NCBI GenBank assembly: GCA_025453745.1
Contig: JALOPS010000011.1
Span: 1 to 39,017 of the forward strand
DNA: 39,017 nt
From: Gemmatimonadaceae bacterium
GTDB taxonomy: Bacteria > Gemmatimonadota > Gemmatimonadetes > Gemmatimonadales > Gemmatimonadaceae
Reading direction: 5' to 3'
The translations under genes and the position numbers were made by a program. The notes under the pieces were generated by a model that saw only the letters and a list, made by a program, of their open reading frames with translations, ran no database searches and was not told the origin of the DNA. Below are positions 6,579 through 12,504 of this stretch, piece after piece (position 1 is the first letter of the stretch; every line of letters begins with the position of its first letter).

Positions 6579-6749
6579 ATGAACAACCGCAACGCACGCC
6601 ACCTGCCCTCCGACGCGTACCGCGTCAGCACGTTTCGCCGCGCCGTGATGCCTGGCATTGGCCAGCCGTACTCCATGGCCCACGGCTCCCTGGTGTGGCT
6701 GACCAGCCAGCAGTATCCGCGACACCCGTACATCAACGCCGCGCGTTAA
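6579..6749 (+). CDS. 56-residue unknown protein just upstream of the ribozyme
   Basis: ATG 6579 has GGGAGAAG at 6567-6574. The frame encodes MNNRNARHLPSDAYRVSTFR, continues to residue 56, and ends with TAA at 6747-6749, a rare stop in this genome. The TAA touches the first base of the hammerhead (6750), so a ribosome finishing this gene would cover the ribozyme's 5' strand. No family is recognised. It may serve partly as a leader peptide that controls ribozyme folding. Confidence 0.6.
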   Translation: MNNRNARHLPSDAYRVSTFRRAVMPGIGQPYSMAHGSLVWLTSQQYPRHPYINAAR

Positions 6750-6814
6750 CCATCCCGCTGACGAGGCCCCGTGGCAGGGGCCGAAACGCCGCAAGGCGTC
6801 CGGGAAAGCCATGG
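6750..6814 (+). ncRNA. Type I hammerhead self-cleaving ribozyme
   Basis: All canonical core bases are present in order. CUGACGA occupies 6758-6764. Stem II pairs 6765-6770 with 6777-6782 (GGCCCC/GGGGCC) around a six-base loop. GAA is at 6783-6785. Stem III pairs 6786-6790 with 6795-6799 (ACGCC/GGCGU) around a GCAA tetraloop. C17 is at 6800. Stem I is open: CCCG 6754-6757 pairs with CGGG 6801-6804, and CCAU 6750-6753 can pair with AUGG 6811-6814 across a six-base bulge. Predicted cleavage is between 6800 and 6801. It fills the gap between a stop codon and the next start codon. Confidence 0.92.
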
Positions 6815-7083
6815 CACGAACGAACACCAGCATCCGCCTCTCAGCCGACGAGAAGCGCCGCTTGCTCGAGTGGGGCCCGGACCTTGCGAGCGCCGTTCGG
6901 CGGGTACTCCGGCTCGCGGAGATGTGCGCGCTGCCGTCCTACGCGCCCATCGCGCCGACGACGCGCGACCACGTCCGCTCCGGGCTGGCGGCGGGCCACT
7001 CGGTGGCGGAGTTAGCGCGCGAGCTTGGGGTGACGAGACAGGCCGTGCAGTGGCACATGAAACGAATCCGCGAAGGCGCCTAG
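6811..7083 (+). CDS. Ribbon-helix-helix plus helix-turn-helix DNA-binding protein
   Basis: A 90-residue protein. Residues 4-37 (NTSIRLSADEKRRLLEWGPD and the following helix) resemble a ribbon-helix-helix domain. Residues 60-86 (GHSVAELARELGVTRQAVQW) are a clear helix-turn-helix. Two DNA-binding modules in one small protein suggest a regulator, perhaps of the early-to-late switch. Its ATG lies in the 3' strand of hammerhead stem I; after cleavage the mRNA would have a 10-base leader with GGGA. The stop TAG shares CTAG (7080-7083) with the opposing endolysin stop. Confidence 0.75.
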   Translation: MARTNTSIRLSADEKRRLLEWGPDLASAVRRVLRLAEMCALPSYAPIAPTTRDHVRSGLAAGHSVAELARELGVTRQAVQWHMKRIREGA

Positions 7084-7682
7084 CGCGTCCGCGCAATGTA
7101 CTCGGTGAGCCACGCCTCGGTGGGCTTGCCGGGACACGTAGGCTTGTCGCGCCCGCCCCAGTGCGAGCCGATGGCGTGCCACCCGAGCCACGACGCGACG
7201 TTGCCCCACGGCAGCCCGTGCCGCTCCGAGAGCCACGGAAGAAGCGCCTCGAGCGCCTCGACCTGCGCCTCGCTCGGCCCCGTCTTCGTCAGCTTGCCTT
7301 GCAGGCACACGCCGACGCCGCGATCGTTTGCGACGTCGCCCGTGTGCCAAGCGCGGTAGCTGTCCTCGCAGAGCCGGTAGATGACGAGTCGGCCCTCGTC
7401 GTCGCGCACAGGCAGGTGCGGCAGCCACAGGTGATAGGGTGGCCCCGGGAACCGCTCGTCAGGCGGCTTCTGCGTCATCACGAAGCGCACGGCTCCAAGA
7501 GCCCCGTCGAGCCCCGCGCGCCCGAGCGAGCCGCTGTGGTGGACGAAGACGGCGTCGATGCGCTGGCCCTTCGGCCGCACGCCCTTCGCGCTGCGCTTGC
7601 GTGGGTACTCGCGGCGCACGCGCTCGGTGGCGTCGTAGAGCGCAACGCCGTCCGCGATGACGGCTTCGAGCGGAAGGGTCAC
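7080..7682 (-). CDS. Endolysin, N-acetylmuramoyl-L-alanine amidase (amidase_2 type)
   Basis: A 200-residue protein. It has VFVHHSGS (His48/49), YHLWLP, AWHTGDVANDRGVGVCLQGK, then GWHAIGSHWGG (His169) and TCPG (Cys183). The zinc-binding His-His-Cys set and the NDRGVGVCLQG strand are those of T7-lysozyme-like amidases, which cut the amide bond between N-acetylmuramic acid and the peptide stem. No signal peptide is seen, so release by a holin is expected. It is the last gene of the leftward arm; the start GTG 7682 overlaps the previous stop. The stop is TAG. Confidence 0.9.
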   Translation of the reverse strand: MTLPLEAVIADGVALYDATERVRREYPRKRSAKGVRPKGQRIDAVFVHHSGSLGRAGLDGALGAVRFVMTQKPPDERFPGPPYHLWLPHLPVRDDEGRLVIYRLCEDSYRAWHTGDVANDRGVGVCLQGKLTKTGPSEAQVEALEALLPWLSERHGLPWGNVASWLGWHAIGSHWGGRDKPTCPGKPTEAWLTEYIARTR

Positions 7683-7861
7683 TTGAGCCCCCGTTCCACC
7701 GCGTCGAGCGTTTGCGCCACGGCATCGCGGATGCGCTCGTCACCGTCGCACAGTACGTCGACCGCTGGTGCAATGCGCCGGATGCGGCCACGCATGCGGA
7801 TGACGCGCTTCGGCGCCGCGGTCGTCGCCTCGGGCCACTCCTCGCACTCGTCGTCGGCCAT
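7679..7861 (-). CDS. Small unknown protein in lysis cassette
   Basis: A 60-residue protein beginning MADDECEEWPEATTAAPKRV at 7861. An acidic N-terminus is followed by a basic patch (RMRGRIRRI) and a C-terminal helix (IRDAVAQTLDAVERGLK). There is no membrane segment. It is tightly overlapped with both neighbours, between a small helical gene and the endolysin. Function not recognised. Confidence 0.55.
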   Translation of the reverse strand: MADDECEEWPEATTAAPKRVIRMRGRIRRIAPAVDVLCDGDERIRDAVAQTLDAVERGLK

Positions 7862-8073
7862 CACTCGTCCTCCGGTAGCCCGAGACGCCGCTTCTGCGCC
7901 CGGTGCCGCTCGACGTTCTCGCGGTACTTCTCGGCGGCGATGTGCGCAGTTCGGACCTCCGACCAAATATCGCGCGCGGGACGGGTGTCGCCCTTCCGAC
8001 GCCTCTCGCGTACCACCTCGGCCGCCGTGAGCCCGAGCGTCAGCACGACGCGGAGCCATTCGAGTCCCTTCAC
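7861..8073 (-). CDS. Small protein with hydrophobic N-terminal helix
   Basis: A 70-residue protein from GTG 8073, chosen because it overlaps the previous stop (GTGA). The N-terminus (LEWLRVVLTLGLTAAEVV) is an amphipathic or membrane-skimming helix; the rest is a charged helix (AEKYRENVERHRAQKRRLG). It could be membrane-associated, and within the lysis cassette an antiholin-like role is possible but unsupported. Confidence 0.55.
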   Translation of the reverse strand: MKGLEWLRVVLTLGLTAAEVVRERRRKGDTRPARDIWSEVRTAHIAAEKYRENVERHRAQKRRLGLPEDE

Positions 8074-8273
8074 GGCGTCACCGCCTGCGATGCAACGACG
8101 CATGCGGGGCACGTGTCGTGCCGAGCGCCGTCGGCTGCGTGCGTGGTGACCCATCCGCGCAGCGAGTACCGCAGTGCGAGCCACTCAGACTTCGGCAGCC
8201 CTCGACGCGTCGTGACGGACGCGTGCTTGCCGCACACGTCGCACACGAGCCTCGCTTCGTCGAACAGATGCAT
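8070..8273 (-). CDS. Zinc-ribbon-like small protein
   Basis: A 67-residue protein from ATG 8273, with GGAGGGGAG upstream. Two CxxC knuckles (CDVCGKH near residue 12 and CPAC near residue 58) suggest one bound zinc. It is an orphan small zinc protein in the lysis region; similar ones occur at 32969 and 36990. No specific function can be assigned. Confidence 0.6.
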   Translation of the reverse strand: MHLFDEARLVCDVCGKHASVTTRRGLPKSEWLALRYSLRGWVTTHAADGARHDTCPACVVASQAVTP

Positions 8274-8284
8274 CGCTCCCCTCC

Positions 8285-8521
8285 CTACGGGCACGTCGGG
8301 CTGTGACCGCGCGACGTGGTCTCCAGATAGTGTAGCGCCTCTGAGATTTGCCGCGAGAGTCCACCGTCACGGAGCGTCAGCCGCACCCACTCGCGCATGC
8401 CGTAAAGGTCCGCGCAGAGCTGCTCGCGACGCAGACCCGTCGATGCGCCGGCATCGACTACTAGCACCCGAGCGACGTAGCGCGGTGGCGACATGCGCAG
8501 GGCTAGTTCCCACGCTGTCAC
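8285..8521 (-). CDS. Small unknown protein
   Basis: A 78-residue protein from GTG 8521, which overlaps the upstream lipoprotein stop (GTGA). It starts VTAWELALRMSPPRYVARVL and has a strand-helix pattern (ARVLVVDAGASTGLRREQL). The large upstream extension of this frame is an Arg-rich shadow of the lipoprotein gene. No family is recognised. Confidence 0.5.
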   Translation of the reverse strand: MTAWELALRMSPPRYVARVLVVDAGASTGLRREQLCADLYGMREWVRLTLRDGGLSRQISEALHYLETTSRGHSPTCP

Positions 8522-9000
8522 GGCGCCCGGCACTCCCCGCCGAGGAACCCCGACGCGAGCCCCACCGCGACGCGTAGTGGCTCCGTGACCGACTCTGGCA
8601 GGCCGAAGGCCTGGAGCACGTCCGCGAGCTCCAGCAACGTGGGCAAAAGACACGCGACCGCATCCTGCCACGCGGACTCCGCCGCCGCGCCAGCCTCGAC
8701 GGCATCCAGTGCGGAGTCCGCAGCCGTGAGCGCAAGGTGAGTCGTCACGAAGGCGCGCACGACGCGGTCGGCGCGCACGCGCTCGCGCTCGAGCTGCTCC
8801 GACGTCTCTGCGGCGTCCATGCGCTCGGCGACGATGCCGGCGGCCACGGTGTCTGCGGCGGCGACGACGCGAGCGGTGCCGGCGACCACGGTGCGCCCCC
8901 GGTCGAGCGCGGATGCGCCGCAGCCCCCGGTCGCAATGACGGCGATCACGGCTGCGATGACGAGCGCGGCGCGCCCAGCGGATTCCTGGTCGTGGGTCAC
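8518..9000 (-). CDS. Lipoprotein, possible o-spanin-like lysis protein
   Basis: A 160-residue protein. A signal-type helix (AALVIAAVIAVIATGGC) ends in a lipobox with Cys27, so the mature protein is probably tethered to a membrane by a lipid. The mature part is Ala-rich and helical. In a lysis cassette, such lipoproteins are candidates for outer-membrane spanins, although 160 residues is long for that class. The start GTG 9000 overlaps the upstream stop and has AGGAGA. It indicates a diderm host. Confidence 0.65.
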   Translation of the reverse strand: MTHDQESAGRAALVIAAVIAVIATGGCGASALDRGRTVVAGTARVVAAADTVAAGIVAERMDAAETSEQLERERVRADRVVRAFVTTHLALTAADSALDAVEAGAAAESAWQDAVACLLPTLLELADVLQAFGLPESVTEPLRVAVGLASGFLGGECRAP

Positions 9001-9278
9001 TGCATCGTCTCCTGGGCTTCGATGGCCAGCGTCTCCGACTCGAAGACCGCGTGACAGGCCTCGTCCAAGCGCTCCTCAGCGTCCACGAGGTTGCGCTGGC
9101 AGTCGCGCACGACGAGGTAGTAGTGCGTGAGCCGCTCCTCGGTGTGCGGCGTCTTCTCGCGGTGCCACGCTTCGAGCCCTTCGAGCAGCTTCTCCTGCGC
9201 ACGCCGAAAGCGGCGCGCAGACTGGCGAAGTCGCTCGTGCGCTTCGTTGTGGCGCCGGACGATGGAGCTTTCGCTCAC
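8997..9278 (-). CDS. Coiled-coil protein in lysis cassette
   Basis: A 93-residue protein from GTG 9278, with GGGGG upstream, overlapping the holin-like gene's stop. The whole length is helical and charged (RRFRRAQEKLLEGLEAWHRE, then DAEERLDEACHAVF). It has no signal or membrane segment, so it probably works in the cytoplasm or bound to a membrane partner. Function unknown. Confidence 0.6.
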   Translation of the reverse strand: MSESSIVRRHNEAHERLRQSARRFRRAQEKLLEGLEAWHREKTPHTEERLTHYYLVVRDCQRNLVDAEERLDEACHAVFESETLAIEAQETMQ

Positions 9279-9439
9279 CTGGCCCCCAGCCGGAAGGCTC
9301 CGGGCGCGAGCAGGCCGACGCCGCCGGTGATGAAGCCCAGCGCGGTCACCTCGGACTCGGGCCGGAAGAAGAGCAGCGCAGAGCCGATGGCGATGCACGC
9401 GCATCCGGCGACGAGGATCTTGATCGAATCGAGCTTCAT
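9275..9439 (-). CDS. Putative holin, 54 residues, two membrane helices
   Basis: ATG 9439 has GGAGG upstream. The protein starts MKLDSIKILVAGCACIAIGS. It has two hydrophobic segments (about residues 6-25 and 31-50, the second TALGFITGGVGLLAPGAF) and a short basic tail. The size, topology and location in the lysis cassette with an amidase lacking a signal peptide fit a small two-helix holin that opens the inner membrane. There is no sequence match to a named holin that I can state. Confidence 0.6.
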   Translation of the reverse strand: MKLDSIKILVAGCACIAIGSALLFFRPESEVTALGFITGGVGLLAPGAFRLGAR

Positions 9440-9582
9440 GGAGCCTCCTGCGCGCAGGGTAGCGCACTGGCGCGCGAGCGGCTATGGTGTGCGCGCGCCG
9501 TCACCGGTTAAAACCTGGTGGGCGCCGCCGCCCTCGGAGAGCCGCGGTTTAAGCGGACAAACCCGGGGGCGGTCGCTTTCCG
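9440..9582 (-). promoter_or_regulatory. 143-bp gap with palindromes, possible promoter/operator for lysis genes
   Basis: No gene is seen. On the minus strand the region holds GGTTT and AAACC arms (about 9545-9563), a near-palindrome GGTTTTAACC (about 9507-9516), and a TGCGC/GCGCA hairpin (about 9450-9467) just before the holin ribosome-binding site. It is AT-richer than its flanks. It is the second-largest gap in the leftward arm, so separate control of the lysis genes is likely. A -35/-10 pair is not convincing. Confidence 0.4.
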
Positions 9583-9957
9583 TCACCGCCGCGGTAGCCG
9601 CGCGCGGATGTCGTCCAGCACCTCACGTACTCCGCGGACCTCCTCGCGCGTCTCGCGCCCGGTGTCGGCGATGGCGTCGAGGCGCGTCTTCAGCACCGCC
9701 AGCTCGCGCTCGGTGGTCCCGCGCGCAGCCTCGACGCGGTCGACGCGGACGAGTGCCGCGGACACGTCGCGCTCGACGGTAGACACGCGAGCGATGGTCG
9801 CGCCGTAGGTGACCGCTGATGCGAGCCCGCCGGAGATGAGCGCGATGAGTACCGACACCATCCACACGGGGACGCTGGCCTTCTGCACCATGGCTCCGCC
9901 CTTCTCCTCGCGGCTCTTCGCGAGCAGCGCCTCGACCCTCGGGTCACTCGGTCCCAT
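9583..9957 (-). CDS. Membrane-anchored coiled-coil protein, i-spanin-like
   Basis: A 124-residue protein. I chose ATG 9957, with GAGGG six bases upstream; 9963 and 9892 are alternatives. One membrane helix (VPVWMVSVLIALISGGLASA) at residues ~27-46 is followed by a long coiled coil (VERDVSAALVRVDRVEAARG onward). Type II membrane topology with a periplasmic coiled coil is the i-spanin layout, also seen in XhlA-like proteins. Its position upstream of holin, lipoprotein and amidase supports a lysis role. Confidence 0.55.
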   Translation of the reverse strand: MGPSDPRVEALLAKSREEKGGAMVQKASVPVWMVSVLIALISGGLASAVTYGATIARVSTVERDVSAALVRVDRVEAARGTTERELAVLKTRLDAIADTGRETREEVRGVREVLDDIRARLPRR

Positions 9958-10432
9958 CGTCATCCCTCGCGAGCCGCTCCACGGCCCGGTGTAGCGCCTC
10001 GCACTCGCGACGCGAGTCGAGCAAGTCAGCCGCGCACACCGCGAGCTCGGCCCGGAGCCGTGCAAGCGCCGCGTCTGCCGACTCCACGCCAGCGTCGTAC
10101 GCGTGCCCCAGCGCCAGCCGGAGCGCGCCCATGCGCTGCGTCTCGGATGGCCTCACGCCGAGGTCCGACGCCGCTTGTGCGTACAGGTCCGTCATGCGCT
10201 GCTGCGACGTCGTCGAGAGCATGCGGCCACGCCGGAGCGCGGCTCGGAGCTGCCCGTGCGGAAGGGTCGCGTCCACGAGCGCGCGCACGTCTTCCACCCA
10301 ATCGCGCAGGTCTTGGCCCCACGAGCGCGAAGCCGCCAGCACCTCGTCGAGGCGCCGAGCGACCACGAGCGCGGCGTCGACCTGCGCTGCGAGGACGCCG
10401 GGCGGGCGACGGGTGCCGGACGGGTCGGTCAT
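9944..10432 (-). CDS. Helical unknown protein
   Basis: A 162-residue protein from ATG 10432, which overlaps the stop of the SGNH tail gene (ATGA). It is mainly helical and Ala/Leu/Arg-rich (VDAALVVARRLDEVLAASRS), with a C-terminal stretch (ARLRAELAVCAADLLDSRRE) that could be a coiled coil. It sits between tail-fibre and lysis genes; it could be a fibre chaperone, but nothing specific shows this. Confidence 0.55.
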   Translation of the reverse strand: MTDPSGTRRPPGVLAAQVDAALVVARRLDEVLAASRSWGQDLRDWVEDVRALVDATLPHGQLRAALRRGRMLSTTSQQRMTDLYAQAASDLGVRPSETQRMGALRLALGHAYDAGVESADAALARLRAELAVCAADLLDSRRECEALHRAVERLARDDDGTE

Positions 10433-12120
10433 GGAGCAATCCCAGGCCATTCCTGCTCGACCCAGTCCCACAGGTCGGCGAGCGTGATCGCAGCGTCAAA
10501 GGCCCAAAGACCCTCGATCAGTCCGTCAAGCGGGAACCCAGCGCCCGGCACGTTGCCAATCTTCGGCGTCGTCAGCGCGCGCTGCGTGATCGTCAGGTCC
10601 GACCCGATTTGCGTGCGACCACGGTAGATGCGGAGCGTCGTGCCCGAGTTCCAGAACGTCAGAAGTTGCCAGCCGGTGATGTTGGCCACTGCGAGCGAGC
10701 GGTAGGCGCCGTCGTACCACGAGGCACGAGGAACTGTGTTTGACCGGATGTGCAATGGACCGTAGAGCGTGGCGAATCCGAGTAGCCACTGCTGGTCGCC
10801 CGTAGTCGCGTTCTCGGAGTTGTAGAGCACCGAGATCGTCGAGTCGCCTGCCGACCCGCGAAGGCTCGCGCTCACGTCCATCAGCGTCGCCGTGCCACCG
10901 GTCGCGGGAGCGCCGAATCGCAGTACAGGGCCGCCGAGGTAGCCGCTCGTCGCGAGGTAGTCTGGTCGCGCCGTGCCGCTCGCGGTGGCGTCTGCCGTGG
11001 TGCCGTGCTGACCCTGCCAGTCGGTGACGCGCCCACCGCTCTCCGTGACGCCTGCGCGTGCCTCGAAAGCAAAGACCGCGTTCGTCGTCGGGAAGGGGAG
11101 AGGGTTTGCGACCGCCGTCGACGCGGGGCCGGTGCGCACGTCGCCGCCCGCCGTCTGCTCGACCTTGAGCTGTAGCCCCAGGTCGCCAATGACGGGCGTG
11201 TACTGCGTCGCCGTGCCGAGGTCGGCGATCTCGGAGTCGTCGGCCGCGTCGAGGATGCGATACGTGCTCGTCGGCTGCGTGGGGAACGCGTCGACCGCGC
11301 CAGGCGTGATGGTCGCAGCCACGCCAACGACGGGGTCCGAGAGTGTCGGGTCAGTGACGATTTCCGCGGCTTGCGGGTAGCTGCTCGGCGCGAGGATTCG
11401 ACCAATGGCCTCGACCACTTGCGACTGGATAAACGCCGCCATCTTGGCGTAACCCGCATCGCTCAAATGCACATCGTCGTCAAAGTCTGCGGCCACCCAC
11501 GAAAGCGACTCCGCGTGCAGATCGACCGTCAGCATCGAGCGCTTGCGTGCTTCGAGGATGATGCGCGGCGCATAGTCGGCGAGGTTTGCGCGCAGAGTTT
11601 CGTCGGCCGGAAGCACGTCCGCGGGGTTCACGGTTGGCGGACTGAGCACGACGATTTGCACGTCTGCGTTGGATGCGATGATCGCATCCATGCACGCGCC
11701 CACCGCAGCCTGCGCCGTCGCGCCGTCGTACGCGGGGCCGACGGTGTCGCAGTCGTTTGTGCCGCACATGAGAATCACGATGTCGGGCGGGGTAGCTGGA
11801 GTCGCGATCCAGGTCTCGTAGTTGATCTCGACCTCGGAGATGGTCGCGCCGGGGTCGCCGCCATGGTTGTCCGGCGCCACGCCGTACGGGCCCACGAACG
11901 TGCTCGTCACCTGCGGCAGCGCCACGCCGAGAGCCACGCGTAGCGTGTCGCGGTAGCCGAGCGAGTCCGTCGAGCCCTGGCCCTGCGTGATGGAGTCGCC
12001 GAATGGCGCGATGGTGACCGCGCCGGACAATGGCGCGGACGTCCCACCCGCCTGATACCGCGTGCCCGGTCGGCGGAGTAGGCCAGCGCCCGCGAATCGG
12101 CGTGCGGCGGAGCGGCCCAC
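10429..12120 (-). CDS. Tail protein with SGNH/GDSL esterase domain and C-terminal lectin-like domain
   Basis: A 563-residue protein. Residues ~36-240 form an SGNH hydrolase: FGDSITQG (Ser43), Gly91 block, MCGTND (Asn122) and DDDVHLSDAGY (Asp215, His218). A linker with Ig-like strands follows, then residues ~345-560 resemble a concanavalin/LamG fold (FAFEARAGVTESGGRVTDWQ onward). Such proteins deacetylate surface polysaccharide or capsule for host binding. Start GTG 12120 has GGAGGG. The position after the internal virion genes supports a tail fibre or spike. Confidence 0.85.
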   Translation of the reverse strand: MGRSAARRFAGAGLLRRPGTRYQAGGTSAPLSGAVTIAPFGDSITQGQGSTDSLGYRDTLRVALGVALPQVTSTFVGPYGVAPDNHGGDPGATISEVEINYETWIATPATPPDIVILMCGTNDCDTVGPAYDGATAQAAVGACMDAIIASNADVQIVVLSPPTVNPADVLPADETLRANLADYAPRIILEARKRSMLTVDLHAESLSWVAADFDDDVHLSDAGYAKMAAFIQSQVVEAIGRILAPSSYPQAAEIVTDPTLSDPVVGVAATITPGAVDAFPTQPTSTYRILDAADDSEIADLGTATQYTPVIGDLGLQLKVEQTAGGDVRTGPASTAVANPLPFPTTNAVFAFEARAGVTESGGRVTDWQGQHGTTADATASGTARPDYLATSGYLGGPVLRFGAPATGGTATLMDVSASLRGSAGDSTISVLYNSENATTGDQQWLLGFATLYGPLHIRSNTVPRASWYDGAYRSLAVANITGWQLLTFWNSGTTLRIYRGRTQIGSDLTITQRALTTPKIGNVPGAGFPLDGLIEGLWAFDAAITLADLWDWVEQEWPGIAP

Positions 12121-12121
12121 G

Positions 12122-12502
12122 TCAGGCCCTCCGCACCCACAGCGTTCCGGTCACGCCGGTCGCGCCGATGATGGCGAGCCCCATCGTGGGATTCGGCGCC
12201 TCGCAGACGATGCGCTCGCCCGAGAAGATCGGCACATCGTTCGCACTCGGCACGTAAGCCGTGGTCCCGCCGGTGGCCGTCACGACGTCGGAGTCTCCCG
12301 CGTCCCATGGACCGATGGCCCAATAGCCAGCGAGTTCGCCCGGCGTGCCCGTGGAGCACACGATCTCGATCAATCCCGGACCGAAGGGTCCGACGTACAC
12401 TGCCGGGCTGTCGTCGAAGGCGATGTCGCCGCCGATGGGTCGCGAGGTGGAGTCGGTGCTCTGCGGAGCGCGAAGGTAGGTGATGCCGCGAGTGTCGCCC
12501 AT
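12122..12502 (-). CDS. Small beta-rich virion-associated protein
   Basis: A 126-residue protein from ATG 12502, with AGGAGA upstream. It is rich in beta-forming and Gly/Thr residues (DSPAVYVGPFGPGLIEIVCS, then GLAIIGATGVTGTLWVRRA). It probably has a small jelly-roll or Ig-like fold. It sits between an internal-virion gene and the SGNH tail gene, so a tail-fibre adaptor or decoration role is likely. No named family. Confidence 0.6.
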   Translation of the reverse strand: MGDTRGITYLRAPQSTDSTSRPIGGDIAFDDSPAVYVGPFGPGLIEIVCSTGTPGELAGYWAIGPWDAGDSDVVTATGGTTAYVPSANDVPIFSGERIVCEAPNPTMGLAIIGATGVTGTLWVRRA

Positions 12503-12504
12503 GA

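Noticed and set aside
6551-6580. CTGATGA followed by GAGAAG and GACGTC, a partial second hammerhead-like core
   Set aside because: The stem II pairing is only about three base pairs, GAAA is not met (GAAG), and the parts are explained by a stop codon, a ribosome-binding site and the next ATG.
7440-7470. CTGACGAG on the minus strand, as in a hammerhead core
   Set aside because: It lies inside the endolysin coding sequence (Pro-Asp-Glu-Arg), with no GAAA or stem III downstream.
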